Below are positions 8,893 to 17,863 of a DNA stretch of 64,000 bases, one piece after another. The translations under genes were made by a program, and so were the position numbers. The notes under the pieces were generated by a model. That model ran no database searches. It had not been told where the DNA came from and was given only the letters and a program-made list of their open reading frames with translations. The stretch is from contig JAJRUJ010000068.1 of assembly GCA_024277855.1 (NCBI GenBank), positions 1 through 64,000 of the forward strand. The letters run 5' to 3'. Origin of the DNA: Candidatus Zixiibacteriota bacterium. GTDB lineage: Bacteria > Zixibacteria > MSB-5A5 > WJJR01 > JAJRUJ01. Position 1 is the first letter of the stretch. Each line of letters opens with the position of its first letter.

Positions 8893-9495
8893 ATGACTAA
8901 ATTGGATCTGGAGAAACTCGCCCTCTTTCAGGCAGGTCAATTACCGGAGAAGGAGAAAGAGGAGATACACAGATTGGTAAAATCCGGCGATAAAGAATGC
9001 CGCTTGGCAATGGAGTGGCTGTCGCAGATTAATGATATTGCGGCGAAACCTGTTCGACGATCGCTGCCTGATCACCTGAGACAGATGGCCCAGCGGATCT
9101 ACCAGCAATATCAGGCAACTGCGCAACAACCCCGGACGGGTCTAAAACTGGCGATTTGTATTTTCGATTCTGTCTGGACGCCGCAGCTGGTCGGGGTACG
9201 GCCTGCCGTCTCGGATACGCGTCGTTTACTGTATACTTCGGACGGTTATGAAATTGATATCGAAACTAATCCCCTTACCGCCGGCCGACATCTTCTACTG
9301 GGCCATATTACCCGGCAGGGACAACCGTTAGTTAAAGCATCGGTCAAATTGCCGGTCGGCCGCCGAGTGATGAAGACAGAGACCGATGAACTGGGGGTCT
9401 TTTCTCTACGTGGTTTGCCGATTGGTGAATTTGAAATAGAAATCTCGACGGAAACCGATACGATAACTGTCGCGAAAGTCCCTGTTGGCATATGA
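8893..9495 (+). CDS. Putative anti-sigma regulator with carboxypeptidase-regulatory-like C-terminal domain
   Basis: A 200-residue soluble protein. The first 75 residues are helical (LDLEKLALFQAGQLPEKEKE, then HLRQMAQRIYQQY) and sit where a zinc-finger anti-sigma factor would, but the HxxxCxxC motif is reduced to a lone His and Cys. The C-terminus (about 130-195) looks like a Cna/CarboxypepD-regulatory beta-sandwich (LLLGHITRQGQPLVKASVKL, GVFSLRGLPIGEFEIEIS). No membrane segment is visible. It starts 55 nt after the sigma factor and overlaps the CHAT gene by 4 nt (ATGA). I infer that it binds the sigma factor and may link it to the CHAT protein. The paralogue-like protein at 41210-42067 keeps an intact zinc finger. 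Confidence 0.65.
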   Translation: MTKLDLEKLALFQAGQLPEKEKEEIHRLVKSGDKECRLAMEWLSQINDIAAKPVRRSLPDHLRQMAQRIYQQYQATAQQPRTGLKLAICIFDSVWTPQLVGVRPAVSDTRRLLYTSDGYEIDIETNPLTAGRHLLLGHITRQGQPLVKASVKLPVGRRVMKTETDELGVFSLRGLPIGEFEIEISTETDTITVAKVPVGI

Positions 9496-12296
9496 GTGCA
9501 GCTCGATCCAAAAAAACCGCCGCCCCCTCTTTACAGCATGTTGAGAATGAACGTTTTGACGGCGATCGCAATGCTTTTCTCGATTGGTTAAATCAGGAAA
9601 TCAACCATCTTGTTTTCTCCGATTTATCGGCCTGCCGGGAACTTGTCGACCAATTAACCGAGATCATCGGCAAGATGACCGGTGATGACCGCGCGCGACT
9701 TTTGCGAATGCAGGCGCGTTTTTTTCATATGACCGGCAATCCCAGCAAAGCGTTACAACTCTACCGGCGCGCCGAACAGATCTATCATCGATTGGGCGAC
9801 CGCGAGGCCATCGCGATGATTGCCAAAGCTAAAGTCGATGCGTTGATGTACCTGGGGCGCTACCGCGAAGCCCTGGAGATCGGACGCAAGACTGCGGAAT
9901 ACTTTCGCCGTCGCGGCCGGACAATCGATCAGGCGCAGGTTTTAACTAACATCGGGAATGTCTATCACCGCCTGGACCAACTTCGCCCGGCTTTGCGCAG
10001 CTATAATCGTGCCCGGAAATTGATGGGGAAAAACGCGCCCCCGCGTTTTTTGGCAACTATTGATTACAACCGGGCGAATATTCTCTCCAGTCTCAACAAA
10101 TTAGACCAGGCGGCCGAATTGTATCGCGAAGCTGAACGGCAGTACCAAGCCGCGCAGATGGAGATGCAGGCCGAGCACTGCCGATACTCACTTGGTTACT
10201 TGTCTTACTTGCGCGGCGAATATGCCAAAGCGCAGGAGCGTTTTGAGCAGGTTCGTGAGAAATTAGGGCAATTAGGGGATCGGCGCGGCAAGGCCGTGGC
10301 CGAGTTGGATATCGTGGAAATCCTGGTAGCAACCAATCGCTTTACCGAAGCATTGGCGATGGTGCCCGAACTGACTGATGAGTTTTCGCGACTGAAGATG
10401 AAATATGAATTGGGCAAGGTAATGGTTTTTGCCGGGCGGGCATATATCGGTCTCGCCGACTATCCTGCCGCGGGAAAAGCATTGCGCAAAGCGGGAACCA
10501 TCTTCACCAGTGAGAAGAATCATTTGTGGTCGATGATTGTCCGTTACCATACTGCGGAACTGGCGTTGCTTCGTGGGCGAATCGCCGACGCCCTTCGCCT
10601 GGCGCGCGAAAGCAGCCGTGGTTTTGCCCGAGTCGATGATCGCCTTCGGCACAGTCTCGCGTTGATTTTAGTCGGCCATATCCTTCTTCGTCAGGGCAAA
10701 CCCATGTTGGCGGAACGAGCGATCAGGCCCGTACTTAAGCAAGTCGCATCGTTGCCGGCCTCGATACTTTTTCCGGTATATCATTTGCAGGGCCGGATTG
10801 CCGATTCTCAGGGCCGACAACCACAGGCGATTGCGGCCTATCGCCGGGCAACCAGACAGTTGCGCATCCTGACCGCTGGGGTGAACGCTGACGAATCCCG
10901 GCTGATTTTCCTTGCTGATAAACATGTGGTATTCCGCGACCTAGCGACGGCACTCGTGGAGAACGGTCAATACCGGGCCGGCCTTAAAGTGACCGAAGAA
11001 ATACGACGGCAGGAACAGGATAATTACCGTGTTGAAATCCCCGAAGAACATGAGACTGTCATTCCCGCCAATTTACGCAAGAAGCGGCGGGACCTGCGGG
11101 CAGTATTGCGTAAACTCTATCGGCCGATCCAACCTGGTCGACGCGCGGTGGGCGGTGATGTGGCGGAAATCCGCCGTACGGAGAACCAACTCTGGCATAA
11201 CGAACAGCAAATCCGCCGTGGCTACTATGGATTGTTCGCGTCACCGGATCAATCACTCCCCCGTTTGGCAGACATTTATCGCCGTTTGGGTGAGAATACC
11301 GCATTGGTCGTTTATACGCTGCTCAGAGATTCGTGGGGGGCATATATAGTTGGGCGGGGGAAGCTTACCCTGGTGCCGCTCGCTATCAATACAGATGGTT
11401 TGACTGATTTGCTGAGCCGGACGTACTTTTTCCTGGAGAAGCATGCCTACCCGTACTCCTATCGCCGTCGAAACTATCCGGCGATAAAATCGGGAATTCA
11501 CCGGTATTGTCGGAACCTGGCGGAAAAGATTTGGCATCCACTCGAAGAATATCTGGCGGGGTATGATAATGTCGTGGTGATACCCCACCAGCAAATATCG
11601 ATTGTGCCTTTTCCCGCCCTGTCGGCCAAAACGGATGAATTGTTGTATCAGAAATGGCGGCTTGAAATGGCCGGTTCATTGTCTGAATGGATGAAGACCG
11701 AGACCGACCCGACAAATCCCCGGCATGGCGGCGTGGTTTTCGCGCCCGGATATGACGATTCGGATGCTGTTGCCCGGGAAGCCGATGCTATTCGACAGGT
11801 ATTTCCCGGGGTTGAAGTACTGGCCGGTTCGACCGCAACTCGCGAATCCTTCCTGGAGTCATTGTCCGAACCATTTCGTTTTGTGCATGCCATATCCCAC
11901 GCTTCAGTTTCAGTCGCAAATCCATTTTGTTCGGAGATACTGTTAAGTGACGGACCGTTTTATGGCTTTGATTTGTTTGCTGTTCCGGTTAAAGCGAAAC
12001 TGGTTACCCTTTCGGCCTGCCAAACCGGCCGGCCGGGATTTTTCGGCGAAGTCAATACTTTGGCGCTTTCTGATACCTTTCTTACCGCCGGTGCCGGAAA
12101 CACCGTCGGAAGCCTCTGGCCGATTTCCGAAAACAGTACAGTCGAATTTATGGCCCATTTTTATGGTCAATGGGCAAAAAGTAATTCAATTTATCGGTCC
12201 TGGGTTTCCGCAATTGATTATATTAGAAGTATAGATGACGATCCGTACCATTGGGCCCCTTTTCGGCTCTTGGGTCGGGTGGCAGATCAGGAGTAA
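9492..12296 (+). CDS. TPR-CHAT protein (caspase-like peptidase)
   Basis: A 934-residue protein. Residues 60-500 are a long row of tetratricopeptide repeats (GNPSKALQLYRRAEQIYHRL, QAQVLTNIGNVYHRLDQ and similar). The C-terminal 300 residues form a CHAT domain, a caspase-related cysteine peptidase. The catalytic His lies in HAISHASVS (about H803) and the Cys in VTLSACQTG (about C843), followed by the family pattern FLTAGAGNTVGSLWP. Both dyad residues are present, so it should be active. No signal peptide or membrane helix is seen. CHAT proteases are normally switched on by partners or signals, and TPRs hold the partner. Position in an operon with a sigma factor, an anti-sigma-like protein and a subtilisin suggests it cleaves one of them, but that is inference. 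Confidence 0.9.
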   Translation: MSAARSKKTAAPSLQHVENERFDGDRNAFLDWLNQEINHLVFSDLSACRELVDQLTEIIGKMTGDDRARLLRMQARFFHMTGNPSKALQLYRRAEQIYHRLGDREAIAMIAKAKVDALMYLGRYREALEIGRKTAEYFRRRGRTIDQAQVLTNIGNVYHRLDQLRPALRSYNRARKLMGKNAPPRFLATIDYNRANILSSLNKLDQAAELYREAERQYQAAQMEMQAEHCRYSLGYLSYLRGEYAKAQERFEQVREKLGQLGDRRGKAVAELDIVEILVATNRFTEALAMVPELTDEFSRLKMKYELGKVMVFAGRAYIGLADYPAAGKALRKAGTIFTSEKNHLWSMIVRYHTAELALLRGRIADALRLARESSRGFARVDDRLRHSLALILVGHILLRQGKPMLAERAIRPVLKQVASLPASILFPVYHLQGRIADSQGRQPQAIAAYRRATRQLRILTAGVNADESRLIFLADKHVVFRDLATALVENGQYRAGLKVTEEIRRQEQDNYRVEIPEEHETVIPANLRKKRRDLRAVLRKLYRPIQPGRRAVGGDVAEIRRTENQLWHNEQQIRRGYYGLFASPDQSLPRLADIYRRLGENTALVVYTLLRDSWGAYIVGRGKLTLVPLAINTDGLTDLLSRTYFFLEKHAYPYSYRRRNYPAIKSGIHRYCRNLAEKIWHPLEEYLAGYDNVVVIPHQQISIVPFPALSAKTDELLYQKWRLEMAGSLSEWMKTETDPTNPRHGGVVFAPGYDDSDAVAREADAIRQVFPGVEVLAGSTATRESFLESLSEPFRFVHAISHASVSVANPFCSEILLSDGPFYGFDLFAVPVKAKLVTLSACQTGRPGFFGEVNTLALSDTFLTAGAGNTVGSLWPISENSTVEFMAHFYGQWAKSNSIYRSWVSAIDYIRSIDDDPYHWAPFRLLGRVADQE

Positions 12297-12300
12297 TATA

Positions 12301-13767
12301 ATGAACCGGACATTTATAAAACCGACTATTGCTTGGTGTGTCTTCCTCTCAGTCATCCTGGTATTTCTGGGTGGAACATCCGCCGCCGGCCAAGAAATAC
12401 CCAACCAGGTTATCGTGACATTCGATGAGGGAACGTTCCCGCCGGGGATTATCCAATCGTTGGGCGATTCACTTATTACTCAAATCGAGGATCATTTTAT
12501 TGTCCTGGTTGGTTTCGATCGTTTCCCATCGGTTATGGAGGCGGTGCACTTTTATGAGGGCCTGGACGTAGTCATCGCAGCGCAACCGAACCGTGTCGTA
12601 AATATTCCGCAAAGTCATCAGATCAGTCACGGGTTTTTGGACGACGATTCAGAGTCCTATGTAGAGAGTGTTTCACCAGGGGAATATTATCTTCAAACCG
12701 CTGCCTATCAGGTGGGCTGTCCGTCGGCTCACGAAACGGCAACCGGCGCCGGGATCACCGTAAGCATCGTCGATAATGGCTGTGATCCTGCTCACGCGCT
12801 TCTGCAGGGACATTTGCTGCCCGACGGCTACGATTTCTGGTCGATGGACGACGATCCTTCACCCGATTCCGGTGAGGTGGCGTCGCATGGCACTTTTGTC
12901 GCCGGGATGATTTTGCGGGCGGCCCCCGATGTAATGCTTTTGCCGATTCGGTCCTTTGACGGCGACGGCTCGGGGACGGTATTTGCGGCGGCGGCGGGCA
13001 TCGAATACTCTATCGATGCCGGCGTCGATATAATCAACCTGAGTTTCGGCATGGACGATCAAGACGCACTTATTGACCGAGGCCTGCAGCGGGCGGCCGA
13101 TTCGGGGATTGTGGTCATCGCCTCCGCAGGCAATGATAGTCTCATGGAACCGGCGCCATTCCCGGCATCTGACTCAACGACTATCGCGGTTGCCGCCGTT
13201 GATGACCAGGATATCAAGACCGCGATCTCGAATTACGGGACTTTTATAGATGTCTGTGCCCCCGGCCAGGATTTGTACGGGCCATTTATTGGCTCGGATG
13301 CCTGGGGGTATTGGCAGGGCACCTCATTTGCCGCCGGGTGGGTCAGCGGTTTGGCTGCTCTATTGCGGGAAAAACACCCGGCAGAGGCGGTGGATTGGAT
13401 TCGCGGGGCCATTGAAGATGGGTGTGATGATATCTCTGCGGCCAATCCCGGTATGGACGGTTTGCTGGGAGCGGGGCGAGTGTATTTCCCGGCCAGTCTT
13501 AATCTGGCAATGGGTGCATGCAATTGCCTGCTTTGGGGCGACGTGAATTACGACGATGCTGTCAACCCGGTGGATATGGTGGAAATCACAAACTATGTCT
13601 ATAAGGCGTATTCGTTCTCGCAACCCCCACCGCCGGAATGGAATTGCCCATATGAACGCGGTGATGTCAATTGTTCCGGCGGGCAACCAAACCCGGTTGA
13701 TGTCGTTGTTTTCGTCAATATGGTTTACAAAGGATTCCCCGCCTGGCCGTGTGCGGGATGCCCATAA
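12301..13767 (+). CDS. Secreted subtilisin-like (S8) peptidase with dockerin-like C-terminus
   Basis: A 488-residue exported peptidase. The track ORF starts upstream in the CHAT gene. I use the ATG 5 nt after the CHAT stop, with AGGAG just before it. A signal peptide (ending about SAAGQE) is followed by a short pro-region and the S8 domain, with Asp in SIVDNGCD (about D158), His in SHGTFVAGM (about H196) and Ser in GTSFAAGW (about S342). The last 80 residues hold two dockerin-like repeats, WGDVNYDDAVNPVDMVEI and a second ending NPVDVVVFVNMVYKG. Dockerins bind cohesins, but none is seen in this window. It is the fourth gene of the sigma-CHAT operon and the likely extracellular output of that system. 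Confidence 0.92.
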   Translation: MNRTFIKPTIAWCVFLSVILVFLGGTSAAGQEIPNQVIVTFDEGTFPPGIIQSLGDSLITQIEDHFIVLVGFDRFPSVMEAVHFYEGLDVVIAAQPNRVVNIPQSHQISHGFLDDDSESYVESVSPGEYYLQTAAYQVGCPSAHETATGAGITVSIVDNGCDPAHALLQGHLLPDGYDFWSMDDDPSPDSGEVASHGTFVAGMILRAAPDVMLLPIRSFDGDGSGTVFAAAAGIEYSIDAGVDIINLSFGMDDQDALIDRGLQRAADSGIVVIASAGNDSLMEPAPFPASDSTTIAVAAVDDQDIKTAISNYGTFIDVCAPGQDLYGPFIGSDAWGYWQGTSFAAGWVSGLAALLREKHPAEAVDWIRGAIEDGCDDISAANPGMDGLLGAGRVYFPASLNLAMGACNCLLWGDVNYDDAVNPVDMVEITNYVYKAYSFSQPPPPEWNCPYERGDVNCSGGQPNPVDVVVFVNMVYKGFPAWPCAGCP

Positions 13768-13874
13768 TCTGTGTTTGCCCGGGTGATCCTGCCCCGTTTC
13801 CCGGAATAACCGGTTACCGATCAGTACCGACAGACAAAAAAGTCACCTGGCGTTGTATTTTTCGGCGGTGTTCC

Positions 13875-13888
13875 ACCTCTTAAGAGGT
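13875..13888. promoter_or_regulatory. Perfect palindrome upstream of a secreted-protein gene
   Basis: ACCTCTTAAGAGGT is a perfect 14-bp palindrome with no loop, about 100 bp before the ATG at 13986. Being loopless it suits a protein-binding site better than a terminator. The protein that might bind it is unknown. Confidence 0.35.
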
Positions 13889-13985
13889 AAGGGAAGCAAC
13901 ATCGAGCAGAGGATGTTTGGTGCGGTCATTGAATAAAGTTGAAATGGAAAAAGGTCGTTATAAACCATAGGGAGAGGAGAGGTTC

Positions 13986-15080
13986 ATGCTCAGAAAGGTT
14001 TTGGTGCTGCTTTTGGTTTTACCGTTGCTGGCGTTTGCGGTTGTTGCCCAGGCCGATGATTGTGTGGAAGTTGACTTGGAAATCACACCATATGCCGGTC
14101 CCGGTGATCAGGTCGATTTTTCGTTTGAGTTGACCAACTGCGGAACGGAAGCCGCCTTGGTTGACCTGACTTTCGAGTTTACATTTGAATTCGATAATGA
14201 CACATTGGTGTTTCCCGGAAACACTGATTTCAGTATTCCCCTGCAGGTATCGGTAGGCGCCGGAGAAACTATCAACCGCGCATTCATGACGGTGCTCCCT
14301 CCGGTAGTCCCCTCAGGCACTTACACCGTTTGCGCCGAAGCGGTAATCGGTGAGGCGGTAGACAGCGATTGTGGCGTACTCGTAGTCGAGGGCGTTGGAG
14401 GAACCAGCGCAACGATAGATTTCCCGGATCCCCTGAGTCCGGAAGCGGTCGTTGACGGCCTTAATTTGGTTGCCGCGGCCCAGGAAACCGAATGTGTGGA
14501 AGTAGACATCGAAATCACCTCACCTGTCCAGCCACTTGACGAGATTGCTTTCTCGTTTGAGGTGACCAACTGTGGTACGGAAGCCGGAACCGTTGTCCTC
14601 GACCTGGAATTGACCAGTTCGTTGATCAATGAAAATGTTCCGGTGATCACCGTGGAGTTTCCGCTGGGGGCCGGCGAAACAGCCACCCGTTCATTCACGG
14701 CAGTATTGCCGCCGATCGTACCGGCGGGATCACACGAAATATGCGTTACCGCGACGATCGGTAATGCCACCGCCACCGATTGTACGACTCTGGTAGTTGA
14801 GGAAGGTGGTACACTGAATAAGACGTCACTGGGGCAGAATTATCCCAACCCGTTCAACGCAGCGACAATGATAAACTTCAGTTTGAATAGGCCTTCAGAA
14901 ATCAACCTGAGTGTTTATAATGTGCTTGGTGAAAAGGTGGCGACCGCAGCCAGCGGGTTTTACGAAGCCGGTCCGCATACGGTCAATTGGGATGCGGAAA
15001 ATGTCTCCTCGGGGATGTATTTTTACCGGTTGATCACTAATGAAGGGGTTCAAACCAAGAAGATGATCCTGACAAAATAG
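13986..15080 (+). CDS. Secreted two-repeat protein with type IX-style C-terminal sorting domain
   Basis: A 364-residue protein. A signal peptide (MLRKVLVLLLVLPLLAFAVVAQA) is followed by two copies of a roughly 115-residue beta-sandwich unit. Both have CVEVD.EIT, V(D)FSFE.TNCGTEA, GAGET..R, VLPP(I/V)VP.G and an end in TLVVE or VLVVEG, so the gene arose by internal duplication of a CARDB-like unit. Each unit has Cys positions that could form a disulfide. The C-terminal 80 residues are a sorting domain (LGQNYPNPFN, ... SSGMYFYRL, KKMILTK) of the kind used by type IX secretion or cell-surface attachment. GGAGAGGAGAGG precedes the ATG. It probably forms a single-gene unit closed by the hairpin at 15152. 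The function is unknown, probably surface adhesion or binding. Confidence 0.82.
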   Translation: MLRKVLVLLLVLPLLAFAVVAQADDCVEVDLEITPYAGPGDQVDFSFELTNCGTEAALVDLTFEFTFEFDNDTLVFPGNTDFSIPLQVSVGAGETINRAFMTVLPPVVPSGTYTVCAEAVIGEAVDSDCGVLVVEGVGGTSATIDFPDPLSPEAVVDGLNLVAAAQETECVEVDIEITSPVQPLDEIAFSFEVTNCGTEAGTVVLDLELTSSLINENVPVITVEFPLGAGETATRSFTAVLPPIVPAGSHEICVTATIGNATATDCTTLVVEEGGTLNKTSLGQNYPNPFNAATMINFSLNRPSEINLSVYNVLGEKVATAASGFYEAGPHTVNWDAENVSSGMYFYRLITNEGVQTKKMILTK

Positions 15081-15151
15081 CTGGATTATCGGACAGGCAA
15101 TTTGCAGCGTGTTAACATTGGTTTCCCTTCTGTGATAGAAGTGACGGCAGA

Positions 15152-15178
15152 TGGCGGGAGTACTGATTACTCCCGCCA
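15152..15178 (+). terminator. Strong stem-loop between two surface-protein genes
   Basis: An 11-bp perfect stem, TGGCGGGAGTA / TACTCCCGCCA, with a 5-nt loop (CTGAT) lies 70 nt after the stop of the preceding gene. The following bases are only mildly T-rich (ATTTGGTTGG), so termination may be partial. It also lies 40 nt before the next start, so it could shape that mRNA leader. Confidence 0.55.
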
Positions 15179-15217
15179 CTGCCATCTGGATCACACTTAT
15201 TTGGTTGGTTGGTGTCT

Positions 15218-17116
15218 ATGAGAACTCGCATCATTTACCGCGGCATACATCTTCTCCTTTTGGCTGTAGCTTTGTTGATTATTACCCCGGTTTTTCCCCG
15301 GGCCGCCGATATCGACACGCTGAAACAAATCGGCGTCCTGGACGGGGAATTGACCGGAGACCAGTTCGGTGTCGCCATTGCCGGGCGTGGTGATCTTAAC
15401 AATGATGGTTTTACCGATCTGATCGTTGGGGCCAACGCCAACGATGAAGGGGGAGACGCGGCAGGGAAGACCTATGTCTACCTGGGCGGATACTCATTTG
15501 ACCTCACCGCCGATTTGACTGTCGTCGGCGGCGCCGCAGATTTTCTCGGCGGTTCAGTGGCCGTTTTGGGCGATGTGAACAATGACACTTATGACGATTT
15601 CCTGATCGGAGCATCGTTTAATTCCGATGTTGCCCTACGCGCGGGTAAGGCGTTGCTGTTCTATGGCGGCAACCCGCCGAACAATACCGCCGACCTGACT
15701 TTCTTCGGTGAGGCGCAACAGGATTATTTTGGCGATCGTGTGGCCAATGTTGGGGATTTGAACAACGACGGTTATGCTGACTGGGCTATCGGTGCGTACA
15801 AGGCCGATACCGATCTCGGGGAGAATACCGGTAAAGTGTATGTATATTTTGGCGGGAGTTCGCCTGACAATATTGTCGACCTGGTGATTCCCGGTTTGAG
15901 CGATGGTGAACGATTCGGTGCATCCATTGCCGGTATCGGGAATTTTAATAACGATAATTATGACGACCTTGTTGTCGGGGCCTATTCTTATGACAATGGG
16001 GTTGATTTGAACATCGGGCGGGCCTACGTCTTCTTCGGCGGTGTGGACATGGATTCATTGCCGGACCTTATCTTTACCGGTGAGTATGCATTCGATTTCT
16101 TCGGGACGACCGTGGCCGCCGGCGGTGATCTGAATAATGATACTTACGACGACGTCGTTATCGGCGCAACCGGCTATGATTATCAGACGTTTCTCGATGC
16201 CGGCAAGATATATGTCTTTTACGGCGGGGCGGCGCCGGATAACACGCCCGACTTTACTTATACGGCTCAACGATCGAACGATGATCTGCTTGGTGCGGCC
16301 GCGACGATTATCGGCGATATAAACGGCGACGCATCTGATGAACTCCTGGTCGGGGCTGAAGATGACAATGAGGCGGCCACCGACGCCGGCAAAGCATATC
16401 TTTTCTATGGACCGCCGTTCTCGGTCGATACCACGTTTACCGGTGAACTGAGCGGCGCATCATTCGGCTCGGCGGTCACCGGAGCCAAGGGGATTGCCGA
16501 CGGATACCAGGGCGCCTTCGCTGTGGGCGCATGGGGGCACAGTGACTCAATCGGCCGGGTATACGTGTATGGTATGACGCAACAGCAAGCCAACCAACCT
16601 CCAGAGCTGGCCGCCATTGACCCGCAATCTGTATTGGAGGGGAACACCCTGACTTTCACTGTCTCAGCATCGGATCCCGATGGGACGGTTCCCGATCTTA
16701 TTGCCGAAAACAAACCTCCCAATTCTTCGTTTACCGATCATCATGACGGTACCGGCACTTTCGACTTTACGCCGGACCTCACTCAGGCCGGGGTTTACGA
16801 AGTGCGATTTATTGCGACAGACGGGGAGCTGGATGATACCGCGTTAGTCGAGATAACCGTGACCGACTCTGAAAATTGCGACTGCGGTTTTTGGGGTGAC
16901 GTTAGCGGTGACGGAGCAATCAACCCGGTGGATGTGGTCTTTATGGTCAATTATGTCTATAAGAATTGGGATTCTCGCGTCCAACCGCCTGCCTGTCCGC
17001 TCGAAGCAGGGGACGTCGATTGTGGCGGGTCGGTAAATCCGGTCGACGTTGTTTATTTTGTCAACTATGTTTACAAGAACTGGGATGTACTGTGCGGTGA
17101 TCCGTGCCTGCCATGA
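15218..17116 (+). CDS. Secreted FG-GAP repeat protein with Ig-like domain and dockerin
   Basis: A 632-residue exported protein. The track begins at a TTG three codons earlier. I choose the ATG before RTRIIYRG, though the ribosome binding site is weak either way. A signal peptide (ending about PVFPRAAD) is followed by seven or more FG-GAP/integrin-alpha units (GVAIAGRGDLNNDGFTDLIV, SVAVLGDVNNDTYDDFLIG and similar) forming a beta-propeller with Ca-binding DxNxDxxxD loops. Next comes an Ig/cadherin-like domain (PPELAAIDPQSVLEGNTLTF) and then two dockerin repeats (GDVSGDGAINPVDVVFMVNY, VNPVDVVYFVNYVYKNW). It is likely a surface protein that binds carbohydrate or protein ligands. It is convergent with the minus-strand dockerin gene at 17277. 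Confidence 0.85.
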   Translation: MRTRIIYRGIHLLLLAVALLIITPVFPRAADIDTLKQIGVLDGELTGDQFGVAIAGRGDLNNDGFTDLIVGANANDEGGDAAGKTYVYLGGYSFDLTADLTVVGGAADFLGGSVAVLGDVNNDTYDDFLIGASFNSDVALRAGKALLFYGGNPPNNTADLTFFGEAQQDYFGDRVANVGDLNNDGYADWAIGAYKADTDLGENTGKVYVYFGGSSPDNIVDLVIPGLSDGERFGASIAGIGNFNNDNYDDLVVGAYSYDNGVDLNIGRAYVFFGGVDMDSLPDLIFTGEYAFDFFGTTVAAGGDLNNDTYDDVVIGATGYDYQTFLDAGKIYVFYGGAAPDNTPDFTYTAQRSNDDLLGAAATIIGDINGDASDELLVGAEDDNEAATDAGKAYLFYGPPFSVDTTFTGELSGASFGSAVTGAKGIADGYQGAFAVGAWGHSDSIGRVYVYGMTQQQANQPPELAAIDPQSVLEGNTLTFTVSASDPDGTVPDLIAENKPPNSSFTDHHDGTGTFDFTPDLTQAGVYEVRFIATDGELDDTALVEITVTDSENCDCGFWGDVSGDGAINPVDVVFMVNYVYKNWDSRVQPPACPLEAGDVDCGGSVNPVDVVYFVNYVYKNWDVLCGDPCLP

Positions 17117-17276
17117 AATTTCTGCAGGAAACTCGCCATGGTCACGTTTCAGATATGATTTTGCTCATTGCCTCTAACTCACAATTTTCCTCGGGCGGAT
17201 TGTCAGAATAAATCTTAATTATTCCACCTGATCGCCGAGGCGACCACAATCCCCCAGGGCCGGATTCCCATATCTT

Positions 17277-17792
17277 TTAGGGTGTACACGGGTCGGAACA
17301 AAATGCGCCCCAGTTTTTGTAGACGAAATTGACGTAATAAACGACATCCACCGGGTTTACGTTATCGTCGCAGTTCACATCTCCAGCGGTCCTCGGGCAA
17401 TTTGGCGGCGCACAGAGTAATTGCCAGTTTTTGTAGACATAATTGACCATAAAGACCACATCCACCGGATTTATCGCGCCGTCGCATGTCACATCACCCC
17501 AGTTGCCGCAGTCGCAATCTCCCCTTTTTACAGCCGGCTCGTACCCCGAAAGGCCGGCGACCAGCGTAAAACCATCCGCCGGTACAGCAGAGAAAAAGTA
17601 TTCGCCGGCGGCGTTGGTCGTTGTCGTATCGCTGGTTTCCCAGAGAATGACGACTGCTCCCGCGATCGGCTGATTAGTCGATACATCGGTTACTACTCCG
17701 GACGCGTCGCCGGCAGCGGCGGGTTTGATCATGACCGCCAGAAACACGAAGACAAATAGTTCGATCGCATATTTTTTGAGATTGTGCACCAT
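17277..17792 (-). CDS. Secreted carboxypeptidase-regulatory-like protein with dockerin
   Basis: A 171-residue exported protein. I place the start at the ATG before VHNLKKYAI, with GGAAAGG about 8 nt upstream. The track version starts 19 residues earlier. After the signal peptide comes one CarboxypepD-regulatory-like fold (ASGVVTDVSTNQPIAGAVVI, AAGEYFFSAVPADGFTLVAG), a Cys-rich link (GDCDCGNWGD) and two dockerin repeats (DGAINPVDVVFMVNYVYKNW and one with DNVNPVDVVYYVNFVYKNW). It lies 71 nt after the outer-membrane barrel gene at 17864 and may be the last member of that operon. Its small size suggests a surface adaptor or binding module rather than an enzyme. Confidence 0.82.
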   Translation of the reverse strand: MVHNLKKYAIELFVFVFLAVMIKPAAAGDASGVVTDVSTNQPIAGAVVILWETSDTTTTNAAGEYFFSAVPADGFTLVAGLSGYEPAVKRGDCDCGNWGDVTCDGAINPVDVVFMVNYVYKNWQLLCAPPNCPRTAGDVNCDDNVNPVDVVYYVNFVYKNWGAFCSDPCTP

Positions 17793-17863
17793 GATCGTTG
17801 CCTTTCCGACCATCCTGGACGGCCAGCCGTTTATCAGAAATGTTTGCATGCCAGCTCCTGTTC

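Noticed and set aside
12235-12300. Upstream start for the subtilisin gene.
   Set aside because: It lies inside the CHAT gene and removes the signal peptide from the N-terminus. The ATG at 12301 has AGGAG before it.
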